Shown: positions 1 to 11,245 of the stretch, in pieces
Layout of the letters: the number at the start of each line of letters is the position of its first letter
Position numbering within the stretch: the stretch's first letter is position 1
NCBI RefSeq assembly: GCF_023856365.1
Contig: NC_064551.1
Location: 17,980,349 to 18,044,348 of the forward strand
Direction: 5' to 3'
Source: Brienomyrus brachyistius
Taxonomy: Eukaryota > Chordata > Actinopteri > Osteoglossiformes > Mormyridae
DNA length: 64,000 nucleotides
Position numbers and translations under genes: made by a program
The notes under the pieces: model-generated
Seen by the model: the letters and a program-made list of their open reading frames with translations, nothing else
Database searches by the model: none
Told to the model about the DNA's origin: nothing

Positions 1-1312
1 ATATATTTGTACAGATGTTACCAAAGGACTTAAACCAACGGGTGTTCCTGAAATTGAGCTGAAATCCTTTCCGTAATAATGTACAAAGTTCAACATGCAC
101 AACATACAGTAAACAATAGCAAAAAGTGTAATTTTTACAATATTACAAGTTTACAGTTTTCCATAATGGGGTGTTTTTTTTTTTTTTTGACAGGCGGAGA
201 GTAGACCAGGGCCACAAACACTTATTTCACATCTAATCTTCTCTAATTCAAATTTATTACCTTTTAAAAAACCAGCTCTGGTCTGAGTTCTTCACACATC
301 TGCGTTGTAACTGAAAGATGAATATTTGCTCCGAGCAAACCAACCAATCAAATCACATTTCCAGGAATGAATAACTAAAAAAAAAGGTCATTACAATAAT
401 GAACCTGATCGCTTTAATTAAACCTGAGGCTAAAACACAAGAATGTTGGTGTGCATATGTAGAGGTATCGATTTTGCAAGGCATCAGCTGCCATGCAACC
501 TCAGGGTGGAGCATCTTTCAGGAAGGATGAAAACATTTATACACTTATGACCATGGGGACAACGACCTGCAGATGTGTGAGCTTCACTGAAGAGGGCTAA
601 TCGCCAAACACTGTAATGGACACCATGCCTTGATTAAGCTACTCTGATCAGATGGTATTTATGACCTGTTAAGCACATTGCACCTGACCTGAATGAATAG
701 GGAAACCCCAGATCCAAATTGCTCTGCATCTGCAAAATGCCCGCATGCCATCCGCAGGGTTTCCGGAAAGCTCTGCCTAAGCTGCAGGGGCCACATTCCT
801 ATTGTCTAGCCGTACAATCCAGTGCATCAGACAGAAAATAAACACGTAGCCCATCAGCACATGGCCGAGTCCTAAAGGCGTCCTGTCATCCGCACACACA
901 CGTCCATAAACCGGAAGAAGAGAAGACACTCGCAGTCAAATTGTCATACAACTGCTGCCCATGGAATAGATATACACGCTTAACATACATGTGCATGATA
1001 TATGTCAAGACACAGATGGGGATGGAATGAGGAAGTGGGAAGGTACGTCCAATCACATGGCAGATATCGGGGATCACGTGACCTCTGGCATCTTGACATT
1101 TCTGTCCTGATTTGGGATCGCTTGGTGCTGTGCGACTGTTGGCTCCATGCTGTTATGAAAGGAGGTGGACCCTGTGTGTTTGTCTTCTTGTCGCTGTAAT
1201 CCCCCCCAAAAGAAATTAAATAAAAAATGTGACACCACCCCTTTAGGTCTGGACCATGTTCCCTTAACTATCAACATGTCATCGGCAGTAAAAAATGTCT
1301 GTCCAAGCGCTG
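1..1312 (-). other. tfap2d: tfap2d 3' UTR and downstream flank
   Basis: No coding region is recognisable. This lies directly 3' of the tfap2d stop and must contain at least part of its 3' UTR, whose true end is unknown. Small open frames here are short and lack family features. A 15-base poly-T tract lies near 174-188, which would read as poly-A on the gene strand. Confidence 0.7.
253..258 (-). terminator. tfap2d: Candidate poly(A) signal for tfap2d
   Basis: TTTATT on the plus strand reads AATAAA on the gene strand, about 1.05 kb after the stop codon. A variant ATTAAA lies at 413-418. Both motifs are frequent by chance in AT-rich DNA, so the assignment is tentative. Confidence 0.3.
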
Positions 1313-1532
1313 TCACTCCGTCTTTTCCATCTTGCCGTCTTTTGACTGCGGCTCCGACGTCTTCCTCAGCGGCACCTTCTCCGAGCTGGCGTTTAACTGG
1401 CTCGAGTCGGGCGTACCGCTGTTTTTGCTCGCTGAGTGCTTCTCTAGGTAGTTCAGCATCTCGCTTAAAACAGTTTGAAAGGTGCTGAGTGCCGCGCAGA
1501 TGGCGGGTGTGCCGAATCCGTGGGTTATCAGG
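1313..1532 (-). CDS. tfap2d: tfap2d coding exon 8 (residues 380-452 and stop)
   Basis: The acceptor is CTCCTTTACAG above 1532 and the exon ends at TGA (1315-1313). The translation begins [20 protein letters not shown] (381-400), then [12 protein letters not shown], the second helix of the dimerisation domain. A Ser/Lys/Pro-rich tail follows, ending KMEKTE. The tail differs from the mammalian one as I remember it, which is normal for this part. The length matches a 452-residue protein exactly. Confidence 0.97.
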
Positions 1533-4500
1533 CTGTAAAGGAGAACATGCTCAGTCAGGCTTTCTGTGCAGTTTCACTTACACTACAGGAACATGCATAG
1601 CAGTCACACGCACACGCGTAAAGAGGAGCAAATTACAGGCAGTGCTCGAGTTAGCAAAGTCCTTAAGTCGCCATTAAGTCATGGGTTAAAAACACTGGTT
1701 TGCAGTAGCGAATGCATACATGTTTGTGCCCATCGGCTTGATGTACAGTATAATATCAAATTTAATTACTTTTATTATTGCTGTATAACTATTATTATGT
1801 ATTATGTACAGTTCTTATTATTTTTCCGACTTGCCTACAGTTTGACTTGAAGACAGATATAGTTAACGGATCTTGTTTGTAACCTGGGGACTGCCTATAC
1901 ACTCACAGAAAAAGGGTAAGAATGTGTACCTTTGCTCATCACTGGGTCTGTACCCTCAAGGGTCTGCCAATTGTACCCTTAGCTGTAGATAATTGTACTT
2001 TTTAAGGTACAGAAATGGACTCTGGGGAACATTTCTGTACCATTAATGGTATATTAATGCTGTTTGTACATTTGTGCTGTTCCTCAGAGTCCATTTCTAT
2101 ACCTTAAAAGGTACAATTACAAGAGTACAGCCCCAGTGAAAAGCAAAGGTGCAAATTTTTACCCACCTTTTGAGAGTGTATCGAGCTGGATTATTTAATA
2201 ACAGCCATAAATTAGCTGATCCTTCAAATGCACAGAAAGTTTGAGCATGTCTGTGTCCAAAGCTGACATTTATTTCCGTAGTACAGAGCATTCTTTTGAA
2301 ATTATATGGTGTAAAATTATACATGCAACCAGCTGTATTATTGAAGGAAGAAAGCAGGGAGCTACATTAGCAGGTAATACAAGCATCTGTCCAAGATTTG
2401 GTTCCTGACCGCATTTAAATACTGATATAAAGCCATCGGCAAGGAGACCATGCAAATCTAACCGACATGGAATTTCTACGGCGGCCTCACACACGCAATT
2501 CCATCCATTTTCCATACCCACATGTCCTACGCAGAGACACAGGTCTCCAGAGCTTAGCTCAGAAGCAGCGGGCACTAGGCATGGAATAAGCCCGCATGGG
2601 GCAGCAACTCATTGCGGTGACGTGAAACTGACTTAAATAAATCCACACTTATCTAAAATATATCCGGGACACACAGAATTCACGGAAGCACTCATGCAAA
2701 AAGGCGACTTACACCTTTGCGCAAAATTTACACTTTATCTTCTCATGTGTTTCATTTGCGCTCCCTGCGACGCATCACCGGTGTATTTTTGGCTGAAGGT
2801 GCTATGATGTGTTTCATGGAGCGGAGTGCTTATGTCAGTCAGGAACTGCCTGTACTACACTTCACAAAGTGAAGGGGAAAATGGCCCCTTAAACAGAAAG
2901 AGTAAAACGCCAGTGAGCGCAGCATTTAGCAAAGATACGTCTTTCCCAAGGAAATGACTAATGGCCGGAGATGACTAAGACTAAGACTCTGTTTCATGAC
3001 CATGTCTCAAGAAAGTGTTAAGGTGCATGAAACTGAGTAGCAGGCCAAGGTATTTGCAATACAAGGGCACCATTCCTGCTCCTTCAGGTTACATTAGCTG
3101 TGATCAGACAGAACCCAGACGCTTCAGCGTCACACACAGCCTAAGAGCATTTCCCTGGACTGACCTCTAGGAGACAGAAGAGCAGGCAAAGGGAAGAGAT
3201 TCCGCATAATGTTACAGAATCCTCTTAATGTTCAGGCAAATTAATTTTTACTCACGGACCAAGAAGATCATATATGAAGATAAGCACCTAATATCGTAGC
3301 CTACCTGAAGTGAGTCAGATGTCTCTGTATATCCAGGTCGAGTATTGGCGTTGGTCTTGAAGATCCAAGAGGAGATCTGTCTTGACTTAACAAATCTTGA
3401 AATTCTTTGCAAATTTGCCTGAAATTGGGGACGAGATAAGTGATTAAAGTTCAGTTCAATGTAGCAAAGCAGTTTTGAAAAGTGGGAAAGGGCATTTCTC
3501 CGCTCGGTTACAAACACGGCTATTAAATTAACCCGTTAAACAGTAATAAGTGACGCAGCCTTACTTTGTCGCTAAAACCATCTTTTTCCTCGCTGTCTGC
3601 TCTTTCAGTTCCGTGTGCTGCCTGGCCAGATGCTCCCCCACCGCTTTCGTAGGAAACTCGGTCTCGCAGGTGTAGCCGAAGTCTCGGGCCAGGTGGAGGG
3701 CTTCGCCTGAACGGAGCAGCTCATTAACGGCCGGAACCGGCAACGAACCACCCGAATGCGAGTAACGGCGAAGGGAGCTCACCTTCCACCAGCGAGGTCA
3801 GGAGAGTCACATTTGCTGCTTTCCGTCTTCCTGCCGGTAAATTCAAGCCCAGTCTGTCAAGCTTCTCCCGCAGGCAGCGACCCCCGTTTTTGGACTTTGC
3901 TCTGTTGGCAGGTATGAGCGAATAAGCCCGGACGCACAGATAGTCGCTAAAATGTAATATATATATATAAAATATGAAACCTTCATTCACTCTGTATCAT
4001 CAGCTGTCATTCGCTAGCAGGTATCATCGGTATATCCGTCGTTTCCCTCTTAAATCTCAGTGATTAACAATAAAGTTACACAATAGCGGTTATCTTTTAA
4101 TCTTTAAATTATGCTACAACGTCCATTTATTGTTATTATTTTTAAATCTAGGTAAATAGGTGAGCTTTTATTTTTACAATACATTTATTGTGTTTTATCG
4201 CCTGTATTGTGGTTTCCTTGGTCTGTTTTGGGGGGATTTCAACATTCCGCGTTCGTGTTCGTTAAACACACCCTTTTAAAAAGTATTGCAGAAATTATTG
4301 TTAATGTCGTCGACACATGTAAATAACAAACATTTCAATGACCGCCGTAAAAACATCTAAAATAGGCCTAAGCTATTAAAATACAAATAAACTAACCGAA
4401 ACTAAAAGGACACTGCTATCACCACACTAGAGCTACTGTATACTTTAGGCCTAACATTGAAAGTGAGTCTCATGACCCACTGAATAGGTGAAATATTCGC

Positions 4501-7500
4501 CAATAACTACTCCGTTATTCTCCGCTACTAAGCGGTCCGGTGGAGCGGGCCTCCGGAACAGGTGCAGCTTTACCTCCGTAAAATCCCCCCAAGCAGGGAG
4601 GCGTTCAGGCACTCCGGTGGCGACAGCCGTCTCTTCACTTCAGCGATCGTCACCTTGTATTTCGAGGTTGAACTCAGAAGGGAGAGCCGCCCGGGTACCG
4701 AGCAGAACAGATCCGTGGGATTTACCACGCAAGTGCCACCTGAAACCAAGACAAACGGAGCGCCGTGAACGGAAAAGCCCGAAGCACGAGGACAAAGGGC
4801 CGACCGTCAAACACCAGTGAACGATGCTGGTAGAAGCAGCTGCTTGCTTATCAGTCTGCCTGGTTGTAGGCCTATAACCAAGTGTAAATTCTTAAGCGCG
4901 ACATATTGCAATTGAATATAATTGTGGCACAAGGAATAATATAAAATCACCCTAGCTTACTTTTAAATGGAAACGCCTGTCTAAGTCCCTCTAAGACGGG
5001 AACAGGCCCATTCATGGACTTGGTCATGGCTGGTGCAGGACGCTCACAGCTACCAGTGTGTCTGATGTGGCAGACTGCTACCGCTAAGGATCCGCTGGAG
5101 ATGATGTAGGAAAGAATAAAGTACATCTGATGTCTTTGCCTAATTTGACTAGCAAAGTTCAGCAGAATAAGCCCTTACGTCAAATTGCATTTAAGCATGT
5201 TACTGGCTTCGCATTAATACCTCAGCCTTGGCGTGTCAGGCACCTCTAAGCGATTTGACAAAACCAAGATCTCTTAAAGCACGGAAGTTCAGATCATATT
5301 AATTCCCCAAAAATGTTTTGATTCAAAGTAGTTTGTATTTTATGTTGCCAAGGGCAATCGAAAAAGAGCTATTGCCGGTAGTCTGGTCCTCTTTTTAGGG
5401 CCCAGAGGCTATAGTTGTGTTTAAGCTGCTGAAATTTGCCTGGGGCGGCGCGGCTGAATGATCACAAAGCGAATCAAGTGCTTTTTCTGCGAGTTTGCCA
5501 CGAAACTTTACAGGAAAAAAAAGACATAGGGCAAATGTCATTTGGTTTTCTTTATCTCAGCCATACTAATCGCACCAAAGCAGTGCGACACTGTTGCACC
5601 AGGAATACAATCAACACAGCCTGTAAACAATTAAACTAATGTCACACAAATTCTAAATAAAACGGCACTGTCACAAAGTACTGATACCGAGAGATTATCG
5701 AGTAAAGGACACCGGTCGAATTCCGAAATAAAAAAGAAAAACTAAAGGATATTTAATTACTAAAAAACATATACGACTTTTCTAAGTAGGATCCTCGTTT
5801 CTTGAGTGATTTCTTTTGAAAAAGGTTATCTGAATATTCAACGAAGGCAAAGCTTCAGTCTGTATGAACAACATTAATATGATCTCTACTGAATTTGGGA
5901 CTGAGAAGCATTAACATATCAAAGCAAGTGCCCGAGGCTAGAGAAGCTATCGATACAGGAGCACTAGGTAAAGCAAAGATTATTGGTTCTGATGGTAAGA
6001 ACAGTGAAGCTTCGGGCTAAATCCTGCACACCATTAACTGAAAGTGATAGCGATGGGATCCCAGCGTCAATCCCAAAGAAAGCCCAATACCTAGACAGAG
6101 TTTATTAAAAATGGAGAACCCCGGGCACGCGCCGCCTTATGTAAAGCTAAAGTGTGTAAAACTGTTATGATTCACTTTCATGGGCGGAACAATAAAATAG
6201 GTAGAATATGAATCTTTGGGTGTTTCTTTAGTTACCCCTTTTGAAGGCGAACAATACCTAAAATGCAAATAATTAACGCCGTAATTATTGGGAGTGCACT
6301 GCTGGTGTGTGCGTGGGTGTGTCTGTGTGTGTGTGTGCGAGCGCGCGCGTGTTTTCCTAAAGGTTTATTTCCATGTACCCACTTAATTTTTATGCTGCAT
6401 GGTTTATGTTATTTGTTTTTCCTGATTATTCACTAGGTACCTCCTTCATTCTGTCATTAACATACAGTTTGTTTTTTATTCATGTTCCCCGGCCGGTATG
6501 TCAATCGATGTCTGGGTTATTATTATTTTTTTTTATAGCTGTCATATAAGCACACTTTTTATGTTCACACACCTACACAATAGGAAGAATGGAAGTCAAC
6601 AGGTATAGTTATTAGAGTATCATGGTTCAAGTCGGTCTATCAAATAATAGTTCAATTAGATAAATATGGTAAGATTGTGACGTAAGATTATAATAAAACA
6701 GACTTGTTACTATTAGTACTATTATGACATAATATGACAACGGCAACAATAAATAATAATAATAATAATAAGCGCTACAATTCGATTGAAATAAAATATA
6801 GGCGCAATTTCACTAAAGTTTACTATGTCGTTTATATGGTACAAACCTTACAAATTCGTCCCCTATTAACAGTGTGGAGTGGAGTAGCAGAGACCGAACC
6901 CTCGCGCATTGCGTCACCTGCGGGGGGGATTCTCCGCTTCAAATAAACGGCGAAAATGGGAATTGTGTCATTTTGCATTTTTCAACGCAAGGTATTATTA
7001 TCACAAGAAATAATCAGTCGTCCATAATTATCACACCCGAAATACACTGCTTTTAATTTTAGCTGCATCTCCCTAATTAATACCCAAAGAAAATAGGCCT
7101 CTGTCACCCGGAGACGTAGTTGCTGGTTAACGCGCGCGGTCAGAATTCACACGCAGTCCGCATTTAAACACCAACGCAGGAATAAAAATCATGTGGGGAG
7201 GAAAAACAATCAACGTTCTATTTAAGAATAATGTTTATATTCCATTTTTTGATTTGATTATATTTTAGAGATAACCTTCACATCGCGTGAATGAAAATGA
7301 CAAAAAAGTAGAAGAACATCTTACCTCGCCGAATGACTCCACCTTGGCCGTTTAATACAAGTCCACACTGGGCTTCTACTGACCCCTGACAAAAACACAC
7401 GCATCCATAAATTAACAAAGCAACACGGCATATACTGAACACAGCCGACTCCTGCCATACCATAAACACGTTTTCTTTCACTGAGGACTAGCCGGCTTTC

Positions 7501-10213
7501 TGCGTGGCATCATTACGGTTCTCTAGTTTGCCTCAAGTAATAATCACTATCAATAGCCCTTCTTTAGCTTATATTGTAGGGAATTCGGGAACTAATCTTT
7601 TCAATGGACAGTTTGTAGTAAATCTCGCTCTTTGCGGAGTTACAGTGGAAAACTGTTTAACAATAAATGAATAGGGGGGAATACAGGGTTTCCTTTATTT
7701 TAAATCCTCAGCGAGGAGTTGTTGTAAGCCTTAAAAACAAACTCCGGGCCCATTTTCCCGTATTCTGCCGCTAAAGTGATTATAAAATCAATATACAAAA
7801 CCCAGAGATCAAGCATAAATTAAACTGCTGACGAGCAAAAGGTATGGCACTTTCCTTTGTTAAGCATAGCAAATCTTTTTAGAGAGCTCAAAGATGCGAC
7901 TCTGCCTGGCCGAGAATGCTTACATCTGTTCATCATTCTTTATAGAAGCCACGAGGACGCACATTTAAGTTTCCCTTGTTATTCTTCTAGAATGGATAAA
8001 AAAATTATTCGCTTCGTTCCTACTCTCTATTATATGTTTTGTAGGCAAACATATGCACAGGCCTATGTGTTTGTAGGTATAATTGTGATCTCCGTAGAAT
8101 ATATATTATGTACATAGAAAAATAAAAACATCTAATCTGCTTATTAAAATGTTCATATAAAATATTGTATAATATTTTTTTGTCTTGCAATATATATTTT
8201 TTTGTAGCTCCTAGTATTAAACTGTGGTATTTAATTTAATATGAAGGTTATTATAAATAGAAAATAATTACAACACATCATGCTATCGACATTTTAACTA
8301 ATTTCCACCCTTTGTAACTTATCGCCAAACCTGATCAGATGTCATTGCATAAATAACCAGTTGAGTGACATTAAGTCGTAAATTGGATAAACTACGGTGC
8401 TCTTTTGCGACGGATTTGTCTTTTGTCCAGACTTTTTACAATCGCCTAATCCCGTCTTTTAGAGGAAAAAAGGGAAAACGGCGCGCTTTTCATTGAAGAG
8501 AGAGGGTGAGCGTGCGGATCGAAAAAACAGCAGACGCGCACAAGGTGGTGAATTAATTTTAACTTTTCACATCGAAAGGAAAATGTAAATAATATAGTTC
8601 GAAAAAGAAAAACAATAAATCTCTCGATTCGATTATAAATTAAAAATAATAACTGTATTAAACAGGCATTTGTACATTCTATATTCTATATTTCCGATTG
8701 TGATTCTCCTACATCTTATTTGTGCGTTATTAACCCGATTAATCAAATCGTAGACGATTGTGCTCCCCGTTCCCCAAAACCTTGGAGATGATTTGATATA
8801 TTGCGGCCATAAGTCTATAGGTTACAAAAGGTAATTGTATATGAATGCGGCTCTAGATTAGTCGCAGCCTTGTCACTTTTATAAAAAAAAAAAAAAAAAA
8901 ACTGCGTGTAGTTCATCGTGCTTGAACAACTGGGGGAAAAATGCTACAACTCATTTACCTGTAAATCGTCAGCTCCTGCAGGCTGCAGACCTAAACCGGA
9001 TCCGGGTAGGAGTCTCTGGTCTGGGTGCATGCCATACTGAGAACCGTGACTCATTAGCGAAAGATCATGCCGGCGGTAGGCATCAAGACACCCTAACTCT
9101 CTCCTCTGTTCGTCGAGGCACGAAGATTTTAATGCTCGGGCGTTGTGAAGATTTATAAAATCGGCAGGTTCTCCGTGGTGTATCTGCTGGTAGTACTGCT
9201 GGGAATGGTGTAGAGAGTTCAAGGAGTAGGCATCGGGAGTAACCGCTGGGTGACTGTGTTGGAACTCGTAGTGGAAGGACTGGTGGTGAAGTGGTGTATA
9301 CTGATGATTTGTTGAAAAATAAGGGGACGCAAACTCGGTTCCTGTAGCGGGGTACGTTAGTGGAGACGAGGAGGAATAAGCGACAGATGAGTTGGCCACT
9401 GATTCCAGGCATCCGAGTTGCATCAAACGGTAACTGTTTGATCCGTCGTGACGTATCTGTAAAGAAAAAAAGGAAGAAAATATTAGGAATGTCATTTACA
9501 ATACCTTGCAGCTATCCATGTGTAGTCTGTTTGCTCTATGCACAAAAAAACTAATGCTTAAAAACGAAGGTAGAAATCCAGCCTTCCAAACACAATTCAA
9601 AGTGTGATTTTAAAGTACCTGATGGTTTTGTCATATCGCGCTACTCGGGAAAAGCGTTCTTACGCGCATCCGCACAGCCCCTCCAGTATTTTATGTCTAT
9701 CATTTGACACGAGGCGTTTTTTCTCTCCCCTGAAAACGCATGTTTTCTTCCCTCGTTGTTTACAGACTTAAACATCATTGTCCCAACATTGTCATTCACA
9801 GTGCAGCAGGTAAATGTCGATTCTCTCGTATCTTTTCAATAATGAAAAAAAAATCCCATCGCCGTTCATTTCTGTTGTATTATACCGCTACACGCGCATA
9901 AGCCCAGTTTTTTCCTTTCACAGTGATAATACAACCAGATTCATACAGTAATAGCGGTGTGACACATAACACGTTTTAATCCCATTCACAGACCTGTTTT
10001 TTTCTTTCTGCTACCGTATTATTAAATTTCGTTACGGCAACTGCTGTAAACTAAGATGAACGATTCTCGGTGACAGATGTCATAACGTATTTTCTGTCTT
10101 TCCGTACTTTATTACCAATAGATTTTAATTAAATATAACAGAGTGCAAATTAAGAATAAAATGAATTAAAATACCTCCGCATCGTGGACCAGTCCCGGAA
10201 AGGTTGTTGACAT
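1313..10213 (-). CDS. tfap2d: Transcription factor AP-2 delta (whole coding region, 8 exons)
   Basis: Sequence-specific nuclear transcription factor. AP-2 proteins bind GC-rich palindromes as dimers. Coding exons on the minus strand: 10213-10175, 9456-8959, 7385-7325, 4739-4574, 3901-3783, 3706-3565, 3418-3305, 1532-1313. All seven introns are GT-AG, phases join without a break, and the sum is 1359 nt (452 aa), equal to the human protein as I recall it. Residues 14-179 are a His/Tyr/Ser-rich activation region with no PPxY motif. Lack of that motif is a known trait separating AP-2 delta from alpha, beta, gamma and epsilon. Residues about 227-412 form the AP-2 basic region and helix-span-helix dimerisation domain ([20 protein letters not shown] onward). 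The C-terminal tail (about 413-452) is Ser/Lys-rich and diverges most. No frameshift or stop is seen, so the gene looks intact. Confidence 0.98.
1533..3304 (-). other. tfap2d: tfap2d intron 7 (1772 bp)
   Basis: GT-AG intron between exons 7 and 8. It carries a MITE (about 1900-2178) and a perfect octamer ATGCAAAT at 2450-2457. No other feature is supported. Confidence 0.9.
1900..2178. mobile_element. Palindromic MITE inside tfap2d intron 7
   Basis: The two ends are inverted repeats: CACTCACAGAAAAAGGGTAA on the left pairs imperfectly with CACTCTCAAAAGGTGGGTAA on the right read in reverse. Inner arms also pair: AAGGTACAGAAATGGACTCT near 2005-2025 against its near-exact complement near 2085-2106. 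The element is bounded by TA on both sides, as expected for TA-target insertion (Tc1/mariner-like, possibly the fish Angel type). It is about 280 bp with no coding capacity, so it is non-autonomous. The family name is a guess. Confidence 0.8.
3305..3418 (-). CDS. tfap2d: tfap2d coding exon 7 (residues 342-380)
   Basis: A 114-nt exon with acceptor AATTTCAG and donor GTAGGC (3304-3299). Reading in the frame left by exon 6 gives [20 protein letters not shown] (343-362), then [17 protein letters not shown]. This is the span between the dimerisation helices. A longer open frame in another phase crosses this exon (3248-3517) and is a shadow. Confidence 0.97.
3419..3564 (-). other. tfap2d: tfap2d intron 6 (146 bp)
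   Basis: Short GT-AG intron (GTAAGG...TTTCAG) between exons 6 and 7. It holds nothing else. Confidence 0.93.
3565..3706 (-). CDS. tfap2d: tfap2d coding exon 6 (residues 295-342), helix-span-helix region
   Basis: A 142-nt exon with acceptor CGTTCAG and donor GTAAGG (3564-3559). The translation [20 protein letters not shown] (296-315), then [10 protein letters not shown] and a Lys/Arg-rich end ([10 protein letters not shown]), is the first helix part of the AP-2 dimerisation domain. The split Lys342 codon is restored by the first base of exon 7. Confidence 0.98.
3707..3782 (-). other. tfap2d: tfap2d intron 5 (76 bp, minimal)
   Basis: Donor GTGAGC and acceptor TTCAG lie only 76 bp apart, separating the conserved peptide ...TSLVEG from EALHLARD.... 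Its length is not a multiple of three, and reading through it would break the frame, so it must be spliced. 76 bp is near the lower limit of vertebrate introns. Confidence 0.95.
3783..3901 (-). CDS. tfap2d: tfap2d coding exon 5 (residues 255-295), basic/DNA-binding
   Basis: A 119-nt exon with acceptor CCAACAG and donor GTGAGC (3782-3777). It encodes [20 protein letters not shown] (256-275) and [20 protein letters not shown] (276-295), almost invariant across AP-2 proteins. It completes Arg255 with one base and leaves one base of Gly295. Confidence 0.98.
3902..4573 (-). other. tfap2d: tfap2d intron 4 (672 bp)
   Basis: AT-rich GT-AG intron. It contains a short (AT)n run near 3957-3969. No gene or repeat is otherwise visible. 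Confidence 0.93.
4574..4739 (-). CDS. tfap2d: tfap2d coding exon 4 (residues 200-255), start of basic DNA-binding region
   Basis: A 166-nt exon with acceptor TTTCAG and donor GTAAAG (4573-4568). The translation includes [20 protein letters not shown], then [20 protein letters not shown] and [10 protein letters not shown] (residues 246-255), the hallmark start of the AP-2 basic domain. The opposite strand carries longer open frames (4488-4820) that are shadows of this GC-rich exon. Phase 1 in, phase 2 out. Confidence 0.97.
6304..6352. repeat. (GT)n/(GC)n microsatellite
   Basis: Alternating GT passing into GCGCGCG, lying in intron 3 of tfap2d. Alternating purine-pyrimidine DNA of this kind can adopt Z-form. 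Confidence 0.9.
6748..6771. repeat. (AAT)n microsatellite
   Basis: About seven AAT/ATA units in intron 3 of tfap2d. Confidence 0.85.
7325..7385 (-). CDS. tfap2d: tfap2d coding exon 3 (residues 180-200)
   Basis: A 61-nt exon encoding [20 protein letters not shown] plus the first base of Gly200. The acceptor is TTTTTGTCAG above 7385 and the donor is GTAAG (7324-7320). It enters in phase 0 and leaves in phase 1, matching exon 4. It links the activation region to the conserved DNA-binding half. Confidence 0.97.
7386..8958 (-). other. tfap2d: tfap2d intron 2 (1573 bp)
   Basis: AT-rich GT-AG intron. It contains a plus-strand poly-A run (8883-8901). No gene is recognisable. Confidence 0.92.
8959..9456 (-). 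CDS. tfap2d: tfap2d coding exon 2 (residues 14-179), activation region
   Basis: The acceptor is a pyrimidine tract plus TTTACAG just above 9456, and the exon opens [16 protein letters not shown]. The donor is GTAAAT (8958-8953) after CAG. Length is 498 nt, phase 0 at both ends. The peptide is rich in His, Tyr, Ser and Gln (for example [15 protein letters not shown] near residues 64-78), as expected of the AP-2 delta transactivation region. The PPxY motif of other AP-2 proteins is absent. The end of the exon (about residues 164-173, [10 protein letters not shown]) seems to be the least conserved stretch. Confidence 0.98.
9457..10174 (-). other. tfap2d: tfap2d intron 1 (718 bp)
   Basis: GT-AG intron with donor GTATTTTAATTC and a TTTCTTTACAG acceptor. 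No other feature is seen. Confidence 0.92.
10175..10213 (-). CDS. tfap2d: tfap2d coding exon 1 (residues 1-13)
   Basis: ATG at 10213-10211 begins [13 protein letters not shown], the N-terminus of AP-2 delta. The exon ends GAG, followed by donor GTAT (10174-10171), phase 0. The start context has A at -3 (gcgaaaATGT). The exon is too short for an ORF scan and was found by the peptide and the donor site. Other AP-2 paralogues also use short alternative first exons; none is obvious here. Confidence 0.95.
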
Positions 10214-10620
10214 TTTCGCGATCCAATAACCCGGTTTGTTGCGCTATAAATTCAGTTATTTTAAAATCCAAAATAGATAGTCAAAAATAAGACTTCCTCT
10301 CTCGGAGCCGTTAAAACCTGGATGAAATGAATTTCCCCTCTGCACAAAAGCGGCTGCCTGGTTGAGATTTTGTACTTGCTGGGTATTTCTTTGGCTGATG
10401 TCGTAGGTCCCTTGGTAATATAGAAGTTTTGAAAATTAAGCATCAGCACAGAGGAATGGGAGGACAATAGATGGAGGAGCTTCATCCCAGGAGACAAGGA
10501 ATAAATATTGTATCTTCGCCTAATAAGGAACCAAGTGCTCTTTCAACATTTTTTGTGATTTTTTGCGGACATTTCTTTTTGACCGTTTGTGTTTTCTTTG
10601 CTAGGATGATTCTGGTTTCT
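10214..10620 (-). promoter_or_regulatory. tfap2d: tfap2d 5' leader and probable promoter region
   Basis: Directly upstream of the ATG. The sequence is unique, moderately AT-rich and not a CpG island. No convincing TATA box can be fixed, so the start of transcription is unknown. If the leader reaches 10485 it holds an upstream ATG opening a 74-codon frame that ends at 10261, before the true start. Confidence 0.5.
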
Positions 10621-11199
10621 TCGATGTACCTTCACGGCAACCATTGACATTACATTTTTTGGATTTTCAACAGAACTGTAAGTTGCATTTTGTGGATATT
10701 GCACTTAAGTTAATTGTTTTGAAACAAATATTTTTTCCTTCGTTAATATAAATTAGACAATCACCGTTTTATCATTTATAATACTTTTTTAAGGGATATC
10801 CTAAAGGATCGCTGATGCTATAGGCGACGTTTTAACCAGCAACTAGGAAAGCAAATAAACTACGATTTATACTGTTTTTAAAATTATATTAAATAAGTTA
10901 GAGATATTATTAACACAGTCATGTCTAATACGGATATATGCGTAATCATTTATTTTGCTAAAAGTAAATTTGTGGGGATTTGAGTGTATTACGGGGGTTT
11001 ATTTGCAACAAATATATCGAAAATGTTTTATTTTTAATGCGATTTGTTTATTTTGCCTACTTTAATGAACGAAAAACATGATTTTAAAGTGAATAATTTG
11101 CCTATATTCGTGAATATTAAAGAACAGTGTATTTTATCACATTTTTATGTACGTTATTTATGCCCCGTGAGTGTGTCTGTGCTTGTGTGTGAGTGTGTG

Positions 11200-11245
<46 letters not shown>

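Larger units (their letters stand above)
4740..7324 (-). other. tfap2d: tfap2d intron 3 (2585 bp)
   Basis: Largest intron. It contains a GT/GC microsatellite (about 6304-6352), an AAT run (6748-6771) and an octamer ATGCAAAT at 6263-6270. The rest is unique AT-rich sequence without recognisable genes. Confidence 0.92.

Noticed and set aside
1165..1488. Plus-strand frame of 107 codons
   Set aside because: Antisense shadow of tfap2d exon 8.
3248..3517. Minus-strand frame covering exon 7 in a different phase
   Set aside because: The frame passed on from exon 6 gives the AP-2 sequence; this one does not.
4488..4820. Plus-strand frame of 110 codons over 4488-4820
   Set aside because: It is antisense to tfap2d exon 4, whose minus-strand reading matches AP-2 exactly.
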